Shown piece by piece: positions 20,613-31,109 of a stretch of 64,000 bases of DNA (within the stretch, counting starts at the first letter, position 1; the number at the start of each line of letters is the position of its first letter). Under the pieces are notes generated by a model, which was not told the DNA's origin, did no database searches, and worked only from the letters and a program-made list of their open reading frames with translations. The translations under genes and the position numbers were made by a program. Source of the stretch: CAWAND01 sp963727915 (lineage in GTDB: Bacteria; Chloroflexota; Anaerolineae; Anaerolineales; E44-bin32); NCBI GenBank assembly GCA_963727915.1, contig CAVSID010000003.1:1-64000 (forward strand), given 5' to 3'.

Positions 20613-22529
20613 TGGACTCGGCTTGACACCCTTCGTACGAAATGGACAGCCTACCTGGGCGACGACACGCCGTCGGGCGAGGCGGTCTCCTGTTTCGAGT
20701 TCTCGCCCTCGCCGCCCGAACCTCCACCTGCGCCATTCAAGGCGAAGCGGCATCAAGGGTTCCACCACGCGGCGCACGAGGTACTTGGCGTACAGGATCG
20801 AGAATCTGCTCCCCCCATCGTCGAGATGCAGCTTGATCATTTCCGGCCAGCATCGGCGGGCGGCCGTCCTTGATTTGGACGCGTCGTGGATCCTGAAGTG
20901 CGCCAGCGGGCTGGGGAGGTAGGCGATCGGCGACACGGCCGATATGCGCAACCAAAGAGAATAGTCCATAGCGTAGAAGTAGCTGGGATCCAGCGGACCA
21001 ACCATGTCCCAGATCTTGTGGCGAAAGAAGGTCGATTGCTGAGGAATGGTATTCACGCCTCGCCGCAATCCTTTGTTATCCGTCACGCGAGATGGATATT
21101 CGGCGAACCGCTCCCCGCGTGCATCTACGTAGTAGGCATGGCCGTAGACCATTCCGATCTCGGGGTGCCTGGTCAGGTACTCCACGGCCTGCTCCACAGC
21201 CGTCGGTAGGTAGACATCGTCTGAGTTCAGCCATGCCAGAATCTCGCCCTTGGCCATGGCGAACCCCTTGTTGATGGCGTCGGTCTGTCCCTGATCGGAT
21301 TCAGAGACCCAATGCGTGAGCCGGTCAGCATAGCGCTGGATGATCTCGCGGCTTCCGTCGGTGGATCCCCCGTCGACCACGATGTATTCGATACGGGGGT
21401 AGGACTGGCCAAGGACGGACTGGATCGTCTCCTCCAGGTACTCGGCCTGATTGAACGAAGGCGTGATGATGGAAACCAGCGGACGTCGCTCATCCCCGCC
21501 TGGGTCGTGGTGCGAAGACATCATGTCAGGGTCCAAGCCTCTCAAGAACTCTCGAATTTCAACTCTTCGGCCCCTGAAGCGAAGCCGACGTCGGGTGGTC
21601 CGATACCACTCGAACATGCCAGCCAGTCCGATGAAGCTCAGACCGGCCTGGACCACCTTATACCAATAGCGGACGACAGTCCACGGATGCAACAGTGATG
21701 CTCTGGCGATGTGCTTGAGGGCCGGACCGTACTGCCCGGCATCGATCAGCCGGCGCGCCGAGAACACGTTCAGCCCGGCGTAGATTCGCCTCCGGTGCCG
21801 GCTGATGATCTCCGCCAGGTCGTCTTGCGTTTCCGACCATGCGATCAACCGCCACGCCTCATCAACGAAGACCGCCGCTTGAGCGATCGTTTTGGCCTCG
21901 GCGTGGCTCCGTTCCAGGGCCCAAAACCGGGGCACATGCTGTGTGGGGTACTTGCGCGCCATCCTTACCCACAAATCGTGATCCAGCACCATATGATATT
22001 CGTCGTTCAGGTAGCCAACGTCTTCAAGCGCACTACGCCTCATGAAGACTGTCGGCTGCAGGATGACCTCGAAACTCAACAGGTCGACCAGGCTCAGTGT
22101 GCGGTAGGTGTGGTGATCCAGCAGGCGGCGTTCGGCGTCTACCATGATCCCATCACCGTACACCATCCCCAGGTCGGGATTCTGCACCAGACATTCAACG
22201 GCCTCGCGCACAGCGCCGGGGGCGTAGGCGTCGTCGGAGTTGAGCCAGGCGACGATCTCCCCCTTGGCCCTTCGCAGGCCCTTGTTGATGGCGTCGGCCT
22301 GTCCGGCATCCGGCTCAGAGAGCCACATCGCCAATCGATCCTCGTAGCTGCGGATGACATCCAAACTGCCGTCGGTGGAGCCTCCGTCGACGATGAGGTA
22401 CTCGATGTTGGGATAGTCCTGGGTGAGGACCGACTGGATGGCTTCCTCCAACCATGGTTTTTGGTTGAAGGATGGCGTCACGATGGAAACCAGGGGCAGA
22501 TCGCGCCCGTGCTCAGTTTGCTTTGACAT
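19902..22529 (-). CDS. Tandem two-domain GT2 glycosyltransferase (true end probably near 20651)
   Basis: One uninterrupted frame holds two complete family 2 glycosyltransferase domains in a row. Domain 1 (about residues 10-250) has LVSIVTPSFNQKPWLEEAI, IVDGGSTDGS and WLNSDDAYAPGAVREA. Domain 2 (about 345-590) has LVSIITPSFNQAEYLEETI, VVDGGSTDGS and WLNSDDVYLPTAVEQA, so they arose by duplication. Both keep the DxD-equivalent NSDD. Between them lies a 100-residue helical linker ending DPDMMSSHHDPGG; the Met pair could be a separate start. ATG 22529 is chosen over TTG 22538 because TTGGAG stands 5 bases before it. As given, the frame stays open to 19902, running 711 bases antisense to the GT4 gene; those last residues look non-coding, and a one-base shift near 20700 would give a stop at 20653-20651. 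Confidence 0.75.
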   Translation of the reverse strand: MSKQTEHGRDLPLVSIVTPSFNQKPWLEEAIQSVLTQDYPNIEYLIVDGGSTDGSLDVIRSYEDRLAMWLSEPDAGQADAINKGLRRAKGEIVAWLNSDDAYAPGAVREAVECLVQNPDLGMVYGDGIMVDAERRLLDHHTYRTLSLVDLLSFEVILQPTVFMRRSALEDVGYLNDEYHMVLDHDLWVRMARKYPTQHVPRFWALERSHAEAKTIAQAAVFVDEAWRLIAWSETQDDLAEIISRHRRRIYAGLNVFSARRLIDAGQYGPALKHIARASLLHPWTVVRYWYKVVQAGLSFIGLAGMFEWYRTTRRRLRFRGRRVEIREFLRGLDPDMMSSHHDPGGDERRPLVSIITPSFNQAEYLEETIQSVLGQSYPRIEYIVVDGGSTDGSREIIQRYADRLTHWVSESDQGQTDAINKGFAMAKGEILAWLNSDDVYLPTAVEQAVEYLTRHPEIGMVYGHAYYVDARGERFAEYPSRVTDNKGLRRGVNTIPQQSTFFRHKIWDMVGPLDPSYFYAMDYSLWLRISAVSPIAYLPSPLAHFRIHDASKSRTAARRCWPEMIKLHLDDGGSRFSILYAKYLVRRVVEPLMPLRLEWRRWRFGRRGRELETGDRLARRRVVAQVGCPFRTKGVKPSPSADLGSARACGGLQQVVKQGKRHRVAVSLFESSPCPSAQSSPVGGVTDQVPQELDDAVDVALPQADAEAKAADRFIDVPPGRADIQNWQPHRQAGVQLARCDDAQGVFVHCDQRATCAGQDGRHLIACHIVHQMDLLQPAQRHLFFEPDVLLPSADKQPVDGICPQPFGRGKHALKIVAETGIARVQDDKAVFKAEWFRPRPCRGCLVRRELVCGFPVGYHPPDQSILHRSVGRSQ

Positions 22530-22648
22530 GCGCTCCAACAGTCTTCACCGGCCGATGAATCGCGTTCTGGCAGATATTCCGCCGACCCAGGCGGTTCAGG
22601 GTGCGGCGCTGCATTATAAGACACAGGCCCCCTCTGCCCCGTTCCAGC

Positions 22649-24141
22649 CTATTTGGCCGTGACACGCCTCAGCCCGTAGGCCTGAGCGAAGCAGACGTTG
22701 ACCCAATTGGCCGAGTCGGTGCTTATCTCGTCCAGTCCGCCCATGTGCGTCAGAGAGGCAACGGGCAGCGAATCAATCCCAGCCTGCCGCGCCTCGAGCA
22801 CTCTCGTGAGCCGTTCATCCGAACGAGTGGCAAAATCCCGGGCGTCCGGGAGCGGGGCGAGGAGCTCACGCGTCGTGCCCAAGCTGTCGAATCCGAGCGT
22901 GAACAAAGCCAGGAAGCAGGCCACCCCCAGGCTCGGCCGGGGCCAACTTCCGGCCGCCGGGGGCCAAATGCGCACCAACCAACGCCCGGCGGCGGCCCCC
23001 CACACGGCCATCCCGGTAGCCACGGCGAATTGGGCGCTGATGAGCAGTCGCCCGTCGGGGTAGGAAGCCATGGCATACTGGGTCGGCGCCATGCAGGCCA
23101 TCACCAAGCCGAAGGTAAGCGGTGGCAGCGCCACCAAGAAGAGCAGCTGCCGGATACGCGAACTGCCCTCCACCGGGGCTGCCTCCCCTGCCGGCCGCTG
23201 GCCGCTCCGAACAGGAACGGCAGCCCCAGACCAAGCGCCAGCCGCAGCGGATCCCCTCGCAACGTTCTGACCGAGAAGATGTACGCATTGCGCGTGGTTT
23301 CCTTCAACCACACCGCAGCGCTCGAAGATGGGGTGAGCAGCGCCTGACGCGCCGCGTTCCCCGGGGCGGCGGCCACAACCAGCATCCCCACGATGCCCCC
23401 GGCCAGCCCGGCGCCGAGCAACTTCAACGCGCGGGTCTTGCCATCCCCGGTGTCGGCCAGCAGCCACACCAGCAGACACGAACCCGCCAGTGCCGCCACC
23501 AGCAGACTACCGACCGTCTCGGAAAAACCCACCGCCACGGCCATGGTCAGGCCGGAGACGACTATGCCGCCTGCCCCGGCTTTTACCCCATCCCTCCTGG
23601 AAAGCACCCAGACGGCATAGAAAGATGCCAGAACCAAGGGTGTCACGTACGTGAGCACGCCGGTCTGCCAGTAGAGGGATTGGTACAGATTGGGCGTGCC
23701 GCTGATGGTCTGGTAGACCACCAGACCCCCGATGAACCAGCCGGTCCATCGGCTGCCTCGGTCATCTGCCCCGGCCAACCACCGGTCGAACGCCCACCCG
23801 GCCCCGGCCAGCAGTCCGACGAGATGGACCGCCGGGAGCAGCGGCACCAGCCAGGCGCCGAGGGCCTCGACGATATTCACCGTAAAGGTGAAGGCGAAGC
23901 GCCCCGACCAGGTGGTGTACCAATAGGCCTGGCTCCCCCAGAATCCGAAATCCCGGAGACTGCCCAGGGTGCAGAAGTCGTCCGCCAGATAGCGCGATAA
24001 GGACCCCATGTACGCGGCCGCCGCGATGGGCACCAGGATGACGGCGCCGCCGATGATCGCCGCCCAGGTCTTCCACCGCCCCTGCCAGAAAGTTTGGCGG
24101 GATGCCGAGGAACCGGGGAGCGCCGAATCAGAAGAGGTCAT
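22649..24141 (-). CDS. DUF6056-like polytopic membrane protein, one frameshift
   Basis: Membrane protein of about 495 residues resembling the DUF6056 / GT-C-like family. The first-loop block is SRYLADDFCTLGSLRDFG then GFWGSQAYWYTTWSGRFAF, which matches the family's DD-x-C ... W-x-Y-x-x-W-s-G-R pattern. Further helices include LLPAVHLVGLLAGAGWAF, GGIVVSGLTMAVAVGFSET and IVGMLVVAAAPGN. After one frame change near 23180 the C-terminal part continues with LLFLVALPPLTFGLVMACMA, ASYPDGRLLISAQFAVATG and a soluble tail ending GLRRVTAK. Its start overlaps the end of the MptE-like gene by 14 bp, so the two are probably cotranscribed. Function in transferring a surface sugar is inferred from family resemblance. 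Confidence 0.65.
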
Positions 24142-24970
24142 CGTAGGCGACCTTGGGGAAGACCGTCAGCTTGCCGCCGATGGTGGCGTCTCGCACCTGC
24201 CGGCCGTCCGACTCAAACGCCTGCTTGGCAAGTCGATACGCCCGCTCGGAGGCTTCCAGGTCCGGGAGCTGCCAGCGATAGCCCTTTCCGAAATACTCCG
24301 GCGAGAAGTGATTCGGGTCGTCCCCGCCCGAAACCACGGTTACATTCGCCTGGCCCTTGGTGGCAAAGTCGTGATCCACCCCGACCAGGATCACATCCTC
24401 GAAACCCATGTAGTAGGCGAGCTGCAGGGCGACGTAGGTGACTGTGGAGCCTTCGAAGACGCGCCCCGCGAGATCGGTGGCGAAGTCTTCCGGCCCCGTG
24501 TAGTCGGTGTCGAGGTAGATGACATGCTCGTCACCCCGCATCCATCGCCGGCCCCGCCAGGTGACGAACTTGGGAATCGACAGGGCGCGCAGGTCCTCGG
24601 CGCTCTGCTCCACGACAAGCGTATTGACGACCACCATGTAGGTCGTTGAAAATCCGATGTCGGGGAACAGAAGGTAGGCTCGGTTGAGACCAAAGGTGAC
24701 TTCATTCTGCAACCTGGTCAAGTCCGTCTGCTTCAAGCTGGGGCCATTGCCCAGGATAAAGCAGCGCTTCCCGGCATGCAGGCCCTTGAAGGCCGGGAGT
24801 TTCGCCTGACTCTCGCGCCAGGCCGGATCCCATGCCATGGCCAGTTGATGACGGGCGCGGTTGTACCACCACCAGTACGGGGCGGTGATCCGCCGCCTGA
24901 GCGGCGTGGGGACGATACGCCTGAAGGTAGCAATCAAATCCATTGTGATCCGTTGTCCAGCAATGGCCAT
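24128..24970 (-). CDS. DUF115 / MptE-like protein
   Basis: Soluble protein of 280 residues with the DUF115 (MptE-like) signature. RCFILGNGPSLKQTDLTRL holds the glycine-rich nucleotide-binding-like loop, followed by VTFGLNRAYLLFPDIGF, TTYMVVVNTLVVEQ and the aspartate-rich VILVGVDHDFATKG near residue 197. Characterised members include archaeal 6-hydroxymethylpterin pyrophosphokinase (MptE), but in bacterial glycan and flagellin-modification loci (Maf-type) the domain is thought to act as a sugar transferase; the latter fits this context. Starts at 24970 and 24943 are both possible. It is cotranscribed with the DUF6056-like gene (14 bp overlap). Confidence 0.7.
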   Translation of the reverse strand: MAIAGQRITMDLIATFRRIVPTPLRRRITAPYWWWYNRARHQLAMAWDPAWRESQAKLPAFKGLHAGKRCFILGNGPSLKQTDLTRLQNEVTFGLNRAYLLFPDIGFSTTYMVVVNTLVVEQSAEDLRALSIPKFVTWRGRRWMRGDEHVIYLDTDYTGPEDFATDLAGRVFEGSTVTYVALQLAYYMGFEDVILVGVDHDFATKGQANVTVVSGGDDPNHFSPEYFGKGYRWQLPDLEASERAYRLAKQAFESDGRQVRDATIGGKLTVFPKVAYDDLF

Positions 24971-25059
24971 GTCGCGTGCGGAATCTCAAGCGGCTTTGGC
25001 GGCACACGGCACATTTTACCCGCGATCGGTTCATCGGCTTAGGGACCGCTCCCAGCGGG

Positions 25060-26618
25060 TTATCTGCCCGAATAGACCACCGCGTCGGAAGTCTTCAGAA
25101 CCGGCTGGAGACCCTGGGTGAGATCCGCCAACGGCGGCATCTCAACCCGAAGGCTGTCGGGGTGGAATATCACCAGGTAGGCATCATCGGCCGACAGCCT
25201 GGCCCTCATTGCCTCGAGCTCGGCCCCCAAATCGAGCCGCGGCTCTCCCTTGACCGGATCGATCGCCTCCGGAGCCCAGTAAACCGGACGACCGGTCAGG
25301 TAATACAAGGGGAAAGCTTCGTTCGAAGTGAGCGAGGCGTTCGGCGTCCAGCGTCCGCACCCAGGCCAGCGTGGGCGAGGTCACCCAGTCCCGACTGTTG
25401 AAACCCAGGCCGTGAACAAAGGCCGAACTGGCCTGGTCCCAGGTTCGAACGCCCCCGCTCAGAGCCAGCCCCAACCCAGACGGCAGCCAGGGCCCATCTC
25501 GGCCAGACCGGCCGCGCCCCGGCCGAAAGCCAGCGCCCGGCCCCCAGCCCGGCCAACACGATGATGAGCAACCAAATGGGCGAAAGAATGCGATCGTCCA
25601 GGCGAGTGGAAGCGTCGAGGAACGAAAGCGAAACGACCAGAAGGGCCGTGTAAATGAACGCATGCAGGACGAAGACCCCGGCCAGTTGCGAGGCACCGTC
25701 CCAGGCCGCGGGCGCTGGCCGCTTCGGACCCGCCACCATGCCCTCAACCAGTAGAAACGCCAAGGCTGCCAGAGCGATCAGGGTAACCGCCAACCGCAGC
25801 CGGAACGCCAACCCATCCGGCAGCGCCAGGCTGGCCAACGTATGCGCTGCCTCGGAGAGCTTGTCACGCCCAATGGGATGGAACAGCAGGGTCCGGTTGG
25901 TGGTCATGCCGGTGAGCAGGATGTTGCGCACCATCCACACCAGGGCCGGGATGGCGCTCCCCACCCCGTAGACGCACATGCGCACCAGCCTGGCCGTCCT
26001 GGGCCTGTTCCCCGCCAGCCACACGACGATCAATCCGGTGGCCAACAACGAAGCGCCCACGTAGCGCGTGGCATAGGCAGCGCCGGTGACCAGCGCTGCG
26101 CCCAGCAAGTGGCCCCAACTGTCATCGGACAGGTAGGCCGCTAGCAGCCAGAGCGCTCCCAGAAGACACACCAGGTAAAGCCCCTCCGACATGGCCCACG
26201 CATCCACCTCGAGCAAGACCGGCGAACTGGCGACGATCACCCCCGTGGCAGCCCCGGCAATGGCAGAATTTGTGAATTTCTTCACAATAAGCCCGGAAAT
26301 GGTGACCAAACCAGTGAAGAGAAACGCCGCCATCCAGCGGGCCACTGCCGACGTCGAAAGGGGCGATAGCCAGCTGCCGGCGGCAAGCAGCAGCGGGTAC
26401 AGGGGCGGGAAGTGGGTCAGCGGTATGACCTCCCCACCCCCACCAAGCCGACTGAGGCCCAGCCCATGAAGCAAATTGTCGGCGGCGCTCAGGTAGAAGA
26501 CCGAGTCGTAGCTGACCCCAATTCCCCACCGGGTGGCCGCTAGTAGAATCGCGCCGGCCGCGACACCCGCCACAGCCAGCACCACTGCCAAGATGGAATC
26601 AGATTTGGCCTTGTTCAT
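25060..26618 (-). CDS. GT-C (GT39-like) membrane glycosyltransferase, frameshifted near the 3' end
   Basis: Membrane glycosyltransferase of about 520 residues, same subfamily as the intact gene at 42414-44069. The first loop reads GIGVSYDSVFYLSAADNLLHG, with the Asp in the usual donor-binding position; FPPLYPLLLAAG follows, then EVDAWAMSEGLYLVCLLG and AAYATRYVGASLLATGL, all conserved in the paralogue. Helices continue to LLIIVLAGLGAGRWLSAG. The frame then breaks near 25490 and again near 25310; the soluble tail resumes with LTGRPVYWAPE and VVYSGR before the stop at 25060. The palindrome at 26268-26288 lies in the codons for VKKFTN. Substrate unknown. Confidence 0.7.
26268..26288. repeat. Palindrome TTGTGA-N6-TCACAA (family member 3)
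   Basis: Perfect TTGTGA/TCACAA repeat with spacer ATTTCT, identical to the spacer of member 1. It lies inside the GT-C gene, about 350 bases from its start, and is read there as Val-Lys-Lys-Phe-Thr-Asn, so it is not in a promoter. Confidence 0.6.
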
Positions 26619-26781
26619 CCGCGCATCCCGTCCGGGCGGTTCCCGCTGGATCGTCCCACCTTCTGTTCAAAGGATGTTGCTCGCAAAGAGCCCGATCCGG
26701 GGCTTGGCGTTCGAGCGTCGGCTGGCGGTCATGGCGGAAGTGTCGGTGCGCTGCCGGGGATTTATCGGACCTCGCCGTGGG

Positions 26782-27789
26782 CTATTCGGGATTGATCCAG
26801 CGGAAGAGGTGGCTGTACAGGCCCAGGAGGAACCAACGCACCGGGCGCGAAAGGAGCAGGCGTTTGCGCCAGGCGCCCAGGGTGGATGGCCCCCGGGAGG
26901 GCCTGGAGATGGCGTCCGAAATGCCGAGGGAGATCGGCAGCCTGGCAGCGAGCGCCGGGCTGATGGCATTTCCGATGTGCTGGGTGGTGCGTTCGGCGGT
27001 TGCCAGGCGCAGGTAGCCGGCCCGATCCACCGCCCGGTCGAGCTCGATCATCTGGCCCATCAATTGCCCGGACCAGCCGTCAGGCAGGCATTCGAGGATG
27101 TCCGCCTTGCGACACAAGAACTGGTCGTGATTGGCGGCGCCCCAGGCGGGCACGGCGTGGTAGACATAGCGCACCGGTGCGAATTGACGCTCTTCCTCCA
27201 GAGCCACGGCGGGCTCGCGTCCCGTGCTCTCCGCCCACTCGCTGATCCACTCTTCAGGGAACGCCTCGACTTCTTCGACAGCAACGCCCGGGATGGTCGT
27301 GGCAAATCGGGTATTGGACCCTGTCCGATCGGCGGTGAAGAACGACGGGACGGCGTAGCCGCTGACCATCCCCACGCCTGGGTAGGTGTCCATGACGGCC
27401 AACTGAGACTCCAACCAGCCAGGATAATAGAAGAAGTCGTCGTCAGCGTAGGCGATCAGCTCGCCGGGAGCTGCCCGGAACATGACCTGCAAGGCGCCTA
27501 TCTTTCCGACGTTTGTTTGCGAGCGCAACAGGAAGGTCAGGTCACCTTTGTCAAGCATGTTGTCCAGAAATCCGGCCGCATCGGGGCCGCTGCCATTGTC
27601 GAAGACCATCAGATCATAGGGCAGCCTGGTGTTGGTTTTCAGACTCCACAAGCTGGCTGCGAGGACAGACAAGCGATGCTCGTAGTATCCGGTCAGGTTG
27701 GGCACGTGCACCAGAATCGCCACCGTCACCCTGGCCGGGTGGTAGCCGCTGGTCTTTGTCCTGGAGGGGTTCATTCCGATGCGCGCCAT
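26782..27789 (-). CDS. Family 2-like glycosyltransferase (SpsA-type GT-A fold)
   Basis: Soluble GT-A glycosyltransferase of about 335 residues. ARVTVAILVHVPNLTGYYEH begins the nucleotide-binding half, LMVFDNGSGPDAAGFLDNML is the D-N-G-S motif, and GELIAYADDDFFYYPGWLE carries the DxD-like ADDD metal and nucleotide site. A conserved C-terminal region has RQFAPVRYVYHAVPAWGAAN, QLMGQMIELDRAVDRAGYLR and TTQHIGNAIS. The gene at 62464-63436 is a clear paralogue (LMVFDNGSGPE, AYTDSDAEFSPGWLE, DRRMDAEGYLRL, NMSNTLNP). ATG 27789 (MARIG) is preferred because GGAGAG precedes it; the frame is open to 27828. It is divergent from the next gene, with about 285 bp between them. Confidence 0.75.
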   Translation of the reverse strand: MARIGMNPSRTKTSGYHPARVTVAILVHVPNLTGYYEHRLSVLAASLWSLKTNTRLPYDLMVFDNGSGPDAAGFLDNMLDKGDLTFLLRSQTNVGKIGALQVMFRAAPGELIAYADDDFFYYPGWLESQLAVMDTYPGVGMVSGYAVPSFFTADRTGSNTRFATTIPGVAVEEVEAFPEEWISEWAESTGREPAVALEEERQFAPVRYVYHAVPAWGAANHDQFLCRKADILECLPDGWSGQLMGQMIELDRAVDRAGYLRLATAERTTQHIGNAISPALAARLPISLGISDAISRPSRGPSTLGAWRKRLLLSRPVRWFLLGLYSHLFRWINPE

Positions 27790-28075
27790 GCTCTCTCCGG
27801 CCTCGTCCGCCGCTGAAACCGCCCCCATTGTAGATCATCAGCTGGCGCGCGCACGAAATGAACTTGTAAGGCCGGAGAAGAGTGAGCCGGGCCGGGACCC
27901 GATTGATCCCTCTGCATCGGGGTCGCCCTACGGCCGAAGAGAGCCAGGCAGCTGGGAGCCCATCCAGCGGACGAACGAGCAGCTTCTGGTTTGCGTCATA
28001 CCGGAAGGCCGATGACAATGGAAGGAGGGCGGCTTAGAATAGTTTGCGCCGACCGGGCCCCTCACGGCCCAGAGC

Positions 28076-29285
28076 GTGGACTCTTTCACCTCGAAGACTG
28101 GATGTTGCCAATTGGGCAAACAACATGGTCTCTCTCCGGAGCTTTCTTTCGTAATACCGTGCCTCAATGAAGAGGAGTCTCTTGGTGCCTGCATCGAAGC
28201 TGCCCACCGGGGAGCTCGAGAAACAGACGTCAAAGGATATGAGATAGTCGTGGCGGACAACGGGAGCACTGACAAATCCGTGCAAATCGCCGAGCAATCT
28301 GGCGCCCGTGTGGTAAGCGTGTCGACCCGCGGGTATGGCGCAGCCTTGAGGGGAGGTATTGGCGCCGCCAAAGGCAAGTATGTGGTGATGGCCGACGCCG
28401 ACGGCAGCTACGATCTCGCCGATATCGGCGCCTTTGTCACCAAGCTGAGAGAAGGAACAGTGCTGGTCATGGGAAGCCGATTCAAGGGAGTGATCAAGCC
28501 GGGAGCGATGCCCCGGCTGAACCGCCACATCGGAAACCCCCTTCTCACGTCCTTGGGCAACCTGCTCTTCGGAAGCAGCCTGACCGACTTCCACTGCGGG
28601 ATGCGCGGATTCGACCGTGAGAAGATCCTGGGACTTCACCTGTCCACGGACGGTATGGAGTTCGCCAGCGAGATGGTGATCAGAGCGACCCTGGCCGGCC
28701 AGTCGATTGACGAAGTTCCCATCACGCTCTCCCCGGACCAACGCTCCCGCCCACCCCATCTTCGACCCTGGCGCGACGGGTGGCGACACCTCCGCTTCAT
28801 GCTCATTTACAGCCCAAGATGGCTGTTCCTGTTTCCGGGGCTGTTTCTGGTGATCTTAGGGCTCCCGATCTCGGCTTATCTCTTGTTCCATCGAATTCAT
28901 ATCGGCAGCCTGACGCTGGATGTCCACTCCTTGCTTGCCACGGTGACCATCATCGCGTTGGGAACCCAGCTCATAACCCTGGGGCTGTTTGCACGGCTGT
29001 ATGCATCGCGCTGTAAATCTGTTGCCGCCCGAGCGAGTCCCTTGAAAGATACGTCAGCAGATTCTTTGGAATACGGCTTGGCGATTGGGCTGATCCTGGG
29101 TCGTGGTTGGCTTGGGCCTTTACACCTACAGCTTCTATTTCTGGGGCAGCCGGTCGTTCGGACCCATCGTCGATTACCAGTACACATTGAGATTGGTCAT
29201 CGGAGGGACTGGCAGCTTCTTGGTCGGCATTCAGGTTTTCTTTTCGAGTTTTGTCTTTTCGTTGATCGCCGAACCGAGAGATTAG
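28076..29285 (+). CDS. Dpm-type polyprenyl-phosphate glycosyltransferase (GT2) with C-terminal helices, one frameshift
   Basis: Family 2 glycosyltransferase of the dolichol-phosphate-sugar-synthase type. LSPELSFVIPCLNEEESLG opens the GT-A domain, VADNGSTDKSVQIAEQSGA follows, and VMADADGSYDLADIGAF has the metal-binding D-x-D; DFHCGMRGFDREKILGLHL and FASEMVIRATLAGQSIDEVP are family blocks. The C-terminal half has helices WLFLFPGLFLVILGLPISAY and LLATVTIIALGTQLITLGLF. A frame change near 29100 leads to VVGLGLYTYSFYFWGSRSFG and two further helices, stopping at 29283-29285. GTG 28076 is the open-frame start; a later TTG start is possible. It heads the plus-strand GT-C series and would supply their lipid-linked donor. 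Confidence 0.75.
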
Positions 29286-29389
29286 GCGGATTTTGACGGC
29301 TGAACTTTGGACCGGTCCCACCCAATGGGAATTGCCCCGGACCGAGCACATCACGCTCGGAACAGGCGCGCACAAGGGACCCATTTAGG

Positions 29390-31109
29390 ATGCGTGAGTT
29401 GATCGATCGGAGGCGCGGAGGCGAGGTCTACGAGCATGTTGCCATGGTGGCGCTGCTGGCGCTGTTTTTCGGGTTGAGCCCGACCAGCGCTCGCCACAAG
29501 TCCATCACGATTGATGAAGCCAAGAACTACGAATACGGCCTTCAGATCCTCAACCTAAACTCTTACAGACTGAACAGCGGCGGCTCGGTTGTCGATGATA
29601 GCAAGATGCCGTTCTCGGCGCTCAATGCCCTGCCGGCCAAACTGACCCCCTTCCTCCCCGAGGGGTGGCCTGAAGCGCTTCTGGGTGACAATCCAAGCCG
29701 GTCGACCGTTCACGATCCTATTCTCGGTCATTACGGCATTATTCATGTTTCAATCGGCCAGGCGCTTGTACAGAAGCCAGTCGGCGCTGTTCAGCCTCTT
29801 TGTACGGTGCCCTAACCCAGCATTATCGCCCATTCCCATTTCGTAACGACCGACGTTTACACCATGGGCATGATGATGTTGACCTTGTATGCCCTATGGC
29901 ATTTCAACCAGCGCCATAGCCTGGGCCGACTGTTGTTGGTTCCGGTTCTGCTGGGCCTGAGTCAAGTTGGCGAAGTACACGTTGGTCTTCCTGGTCCCCC
30001 TGCTGGTGGTCATCCAATTGGTTCACGACTTGCCGGCCTTGGTTGCGTGGGCAAGAGCCAAGAACTGGGGCGCGCATATTTGGACGGGTCCGACGGATAC
30101 GCGGGGGGAGGAGATGGTTCGCTGTCGTGGACTGGCAATCATCAATGCGAGGATCTGTTCAACCCGCAGCCTGACGCCTCTCGCAGATTACGATTTCATC
30201 TCGTGGCTCTTCCACGGAATCCAGGCCAAAGACCAGGTTTCTTGGGTTGGCTGCCCATTCCTCTTCCCTACCCATACCTTCAAGGCTTGGATCTCGTGAG
30301 CTACCGCGATCAGACCGGGTATGGCGTGAGCCGGATTCTGCTTCTGGGCAAGCTCAGCCCCTACGGATTCCCGGACTACTACTTCATCGACTTGGCGATC
30401 AAGACGCCGCTGCCCCTGTTGATCGCCTTCTTCGCCGGCCTGATCTTGTTTTTCTCTCACAAGCCGGGCAGGCGCAGGGTTCTGGCGCACCAATCCTTTC
30501 TCCTCATCCTAGTCACTTGGGCGCTGGTTGATGAACCAATCTTCCTGCACGCAACCACATACGCTTGATCCTGGTGATGTATCCCTTGCTGATCATCTGG
30601 CTGGTAACCTTGTCCGTGCGTGAGCCTGGCGAGTCGAGGGTCCAGAACTGCTCTTCACCTGACCGCCCTCCTCCGTCTATGGCTGGTCGTGTCCGTGGCC
30701 AGGCTTCTATCCGCATTTCCTTCCCTATTCCAGCGAGCTGGTACGGCAGACAAACGCAATACCTATCTCACTGTGGCGAACGGCGAGTTCGACTGGGGCC
30801 AGAGCAGACGTTATCTTGAGCCGATTGGCTGCGGCAGCACCCCGGGAGCCATCGTGGGAGCCGCCAGAGCCGGTCGGCGGCACCATCGTAGCCACCCCAA
30901 AGTTGATGGCGGAGTACTAGAAAGGCAGGCCCAAGGATCCGGATCTAGTATGCATGGTTGAGGGATCAAATTTGAACGCCGGTCAGTAGGTCATTGCCTT
31001 CACCTATCCCGTTTACAGGTGACGGCCTACGACCCTGGAACCCCTGGGCCTGTCGGCGGGCCAGCATGACCTGCGGCCTGCTTCTCCCACGGGGAAGTTG
31101 AGCGTTTGA
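29390..31109 (+). pseudogene. GT-C (ArnT/PMT-like) membrane glycosyltransferase, frameshifted
   Basis: Broken membrane glycosyltransferase. The clean N-terminal 125 codons contain a helix VAMVALLALFFGLSPTSA and the first-loop acidic motif ITIDEAKNYEYGLQILNLNS. Later pieces in other frames are TTDVYTMGMMMLTLYALWHF, AKYTLVFLVPLLVVIQLVHD, FPDYYFIDLAIKTPLPLLIAF then FAGLILFFSH, and LILVMYPLLIIWLVTLSV. A GLYPHFLPY...ELV-like block and an EFDWGQ motif follow, the latter corresponding to the DSNLDWGQ motif of PMT-like proteins. A plausible end in one frame is LRPASPTGKLSV with TGA at 31107-31109. At least six frame changes. It lies 105 bp after the Dpm-type gene and is probably cotranscribed with it. 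Confidence 0.55.

Noticed and set aside
26533..27816. 427-codon open frame on the plus strand, antisense to the GT2 gene
   Set aside because: The opposite strand has clear GT2 motifs and a paralogue; the plus-strand product has no recognisable features.
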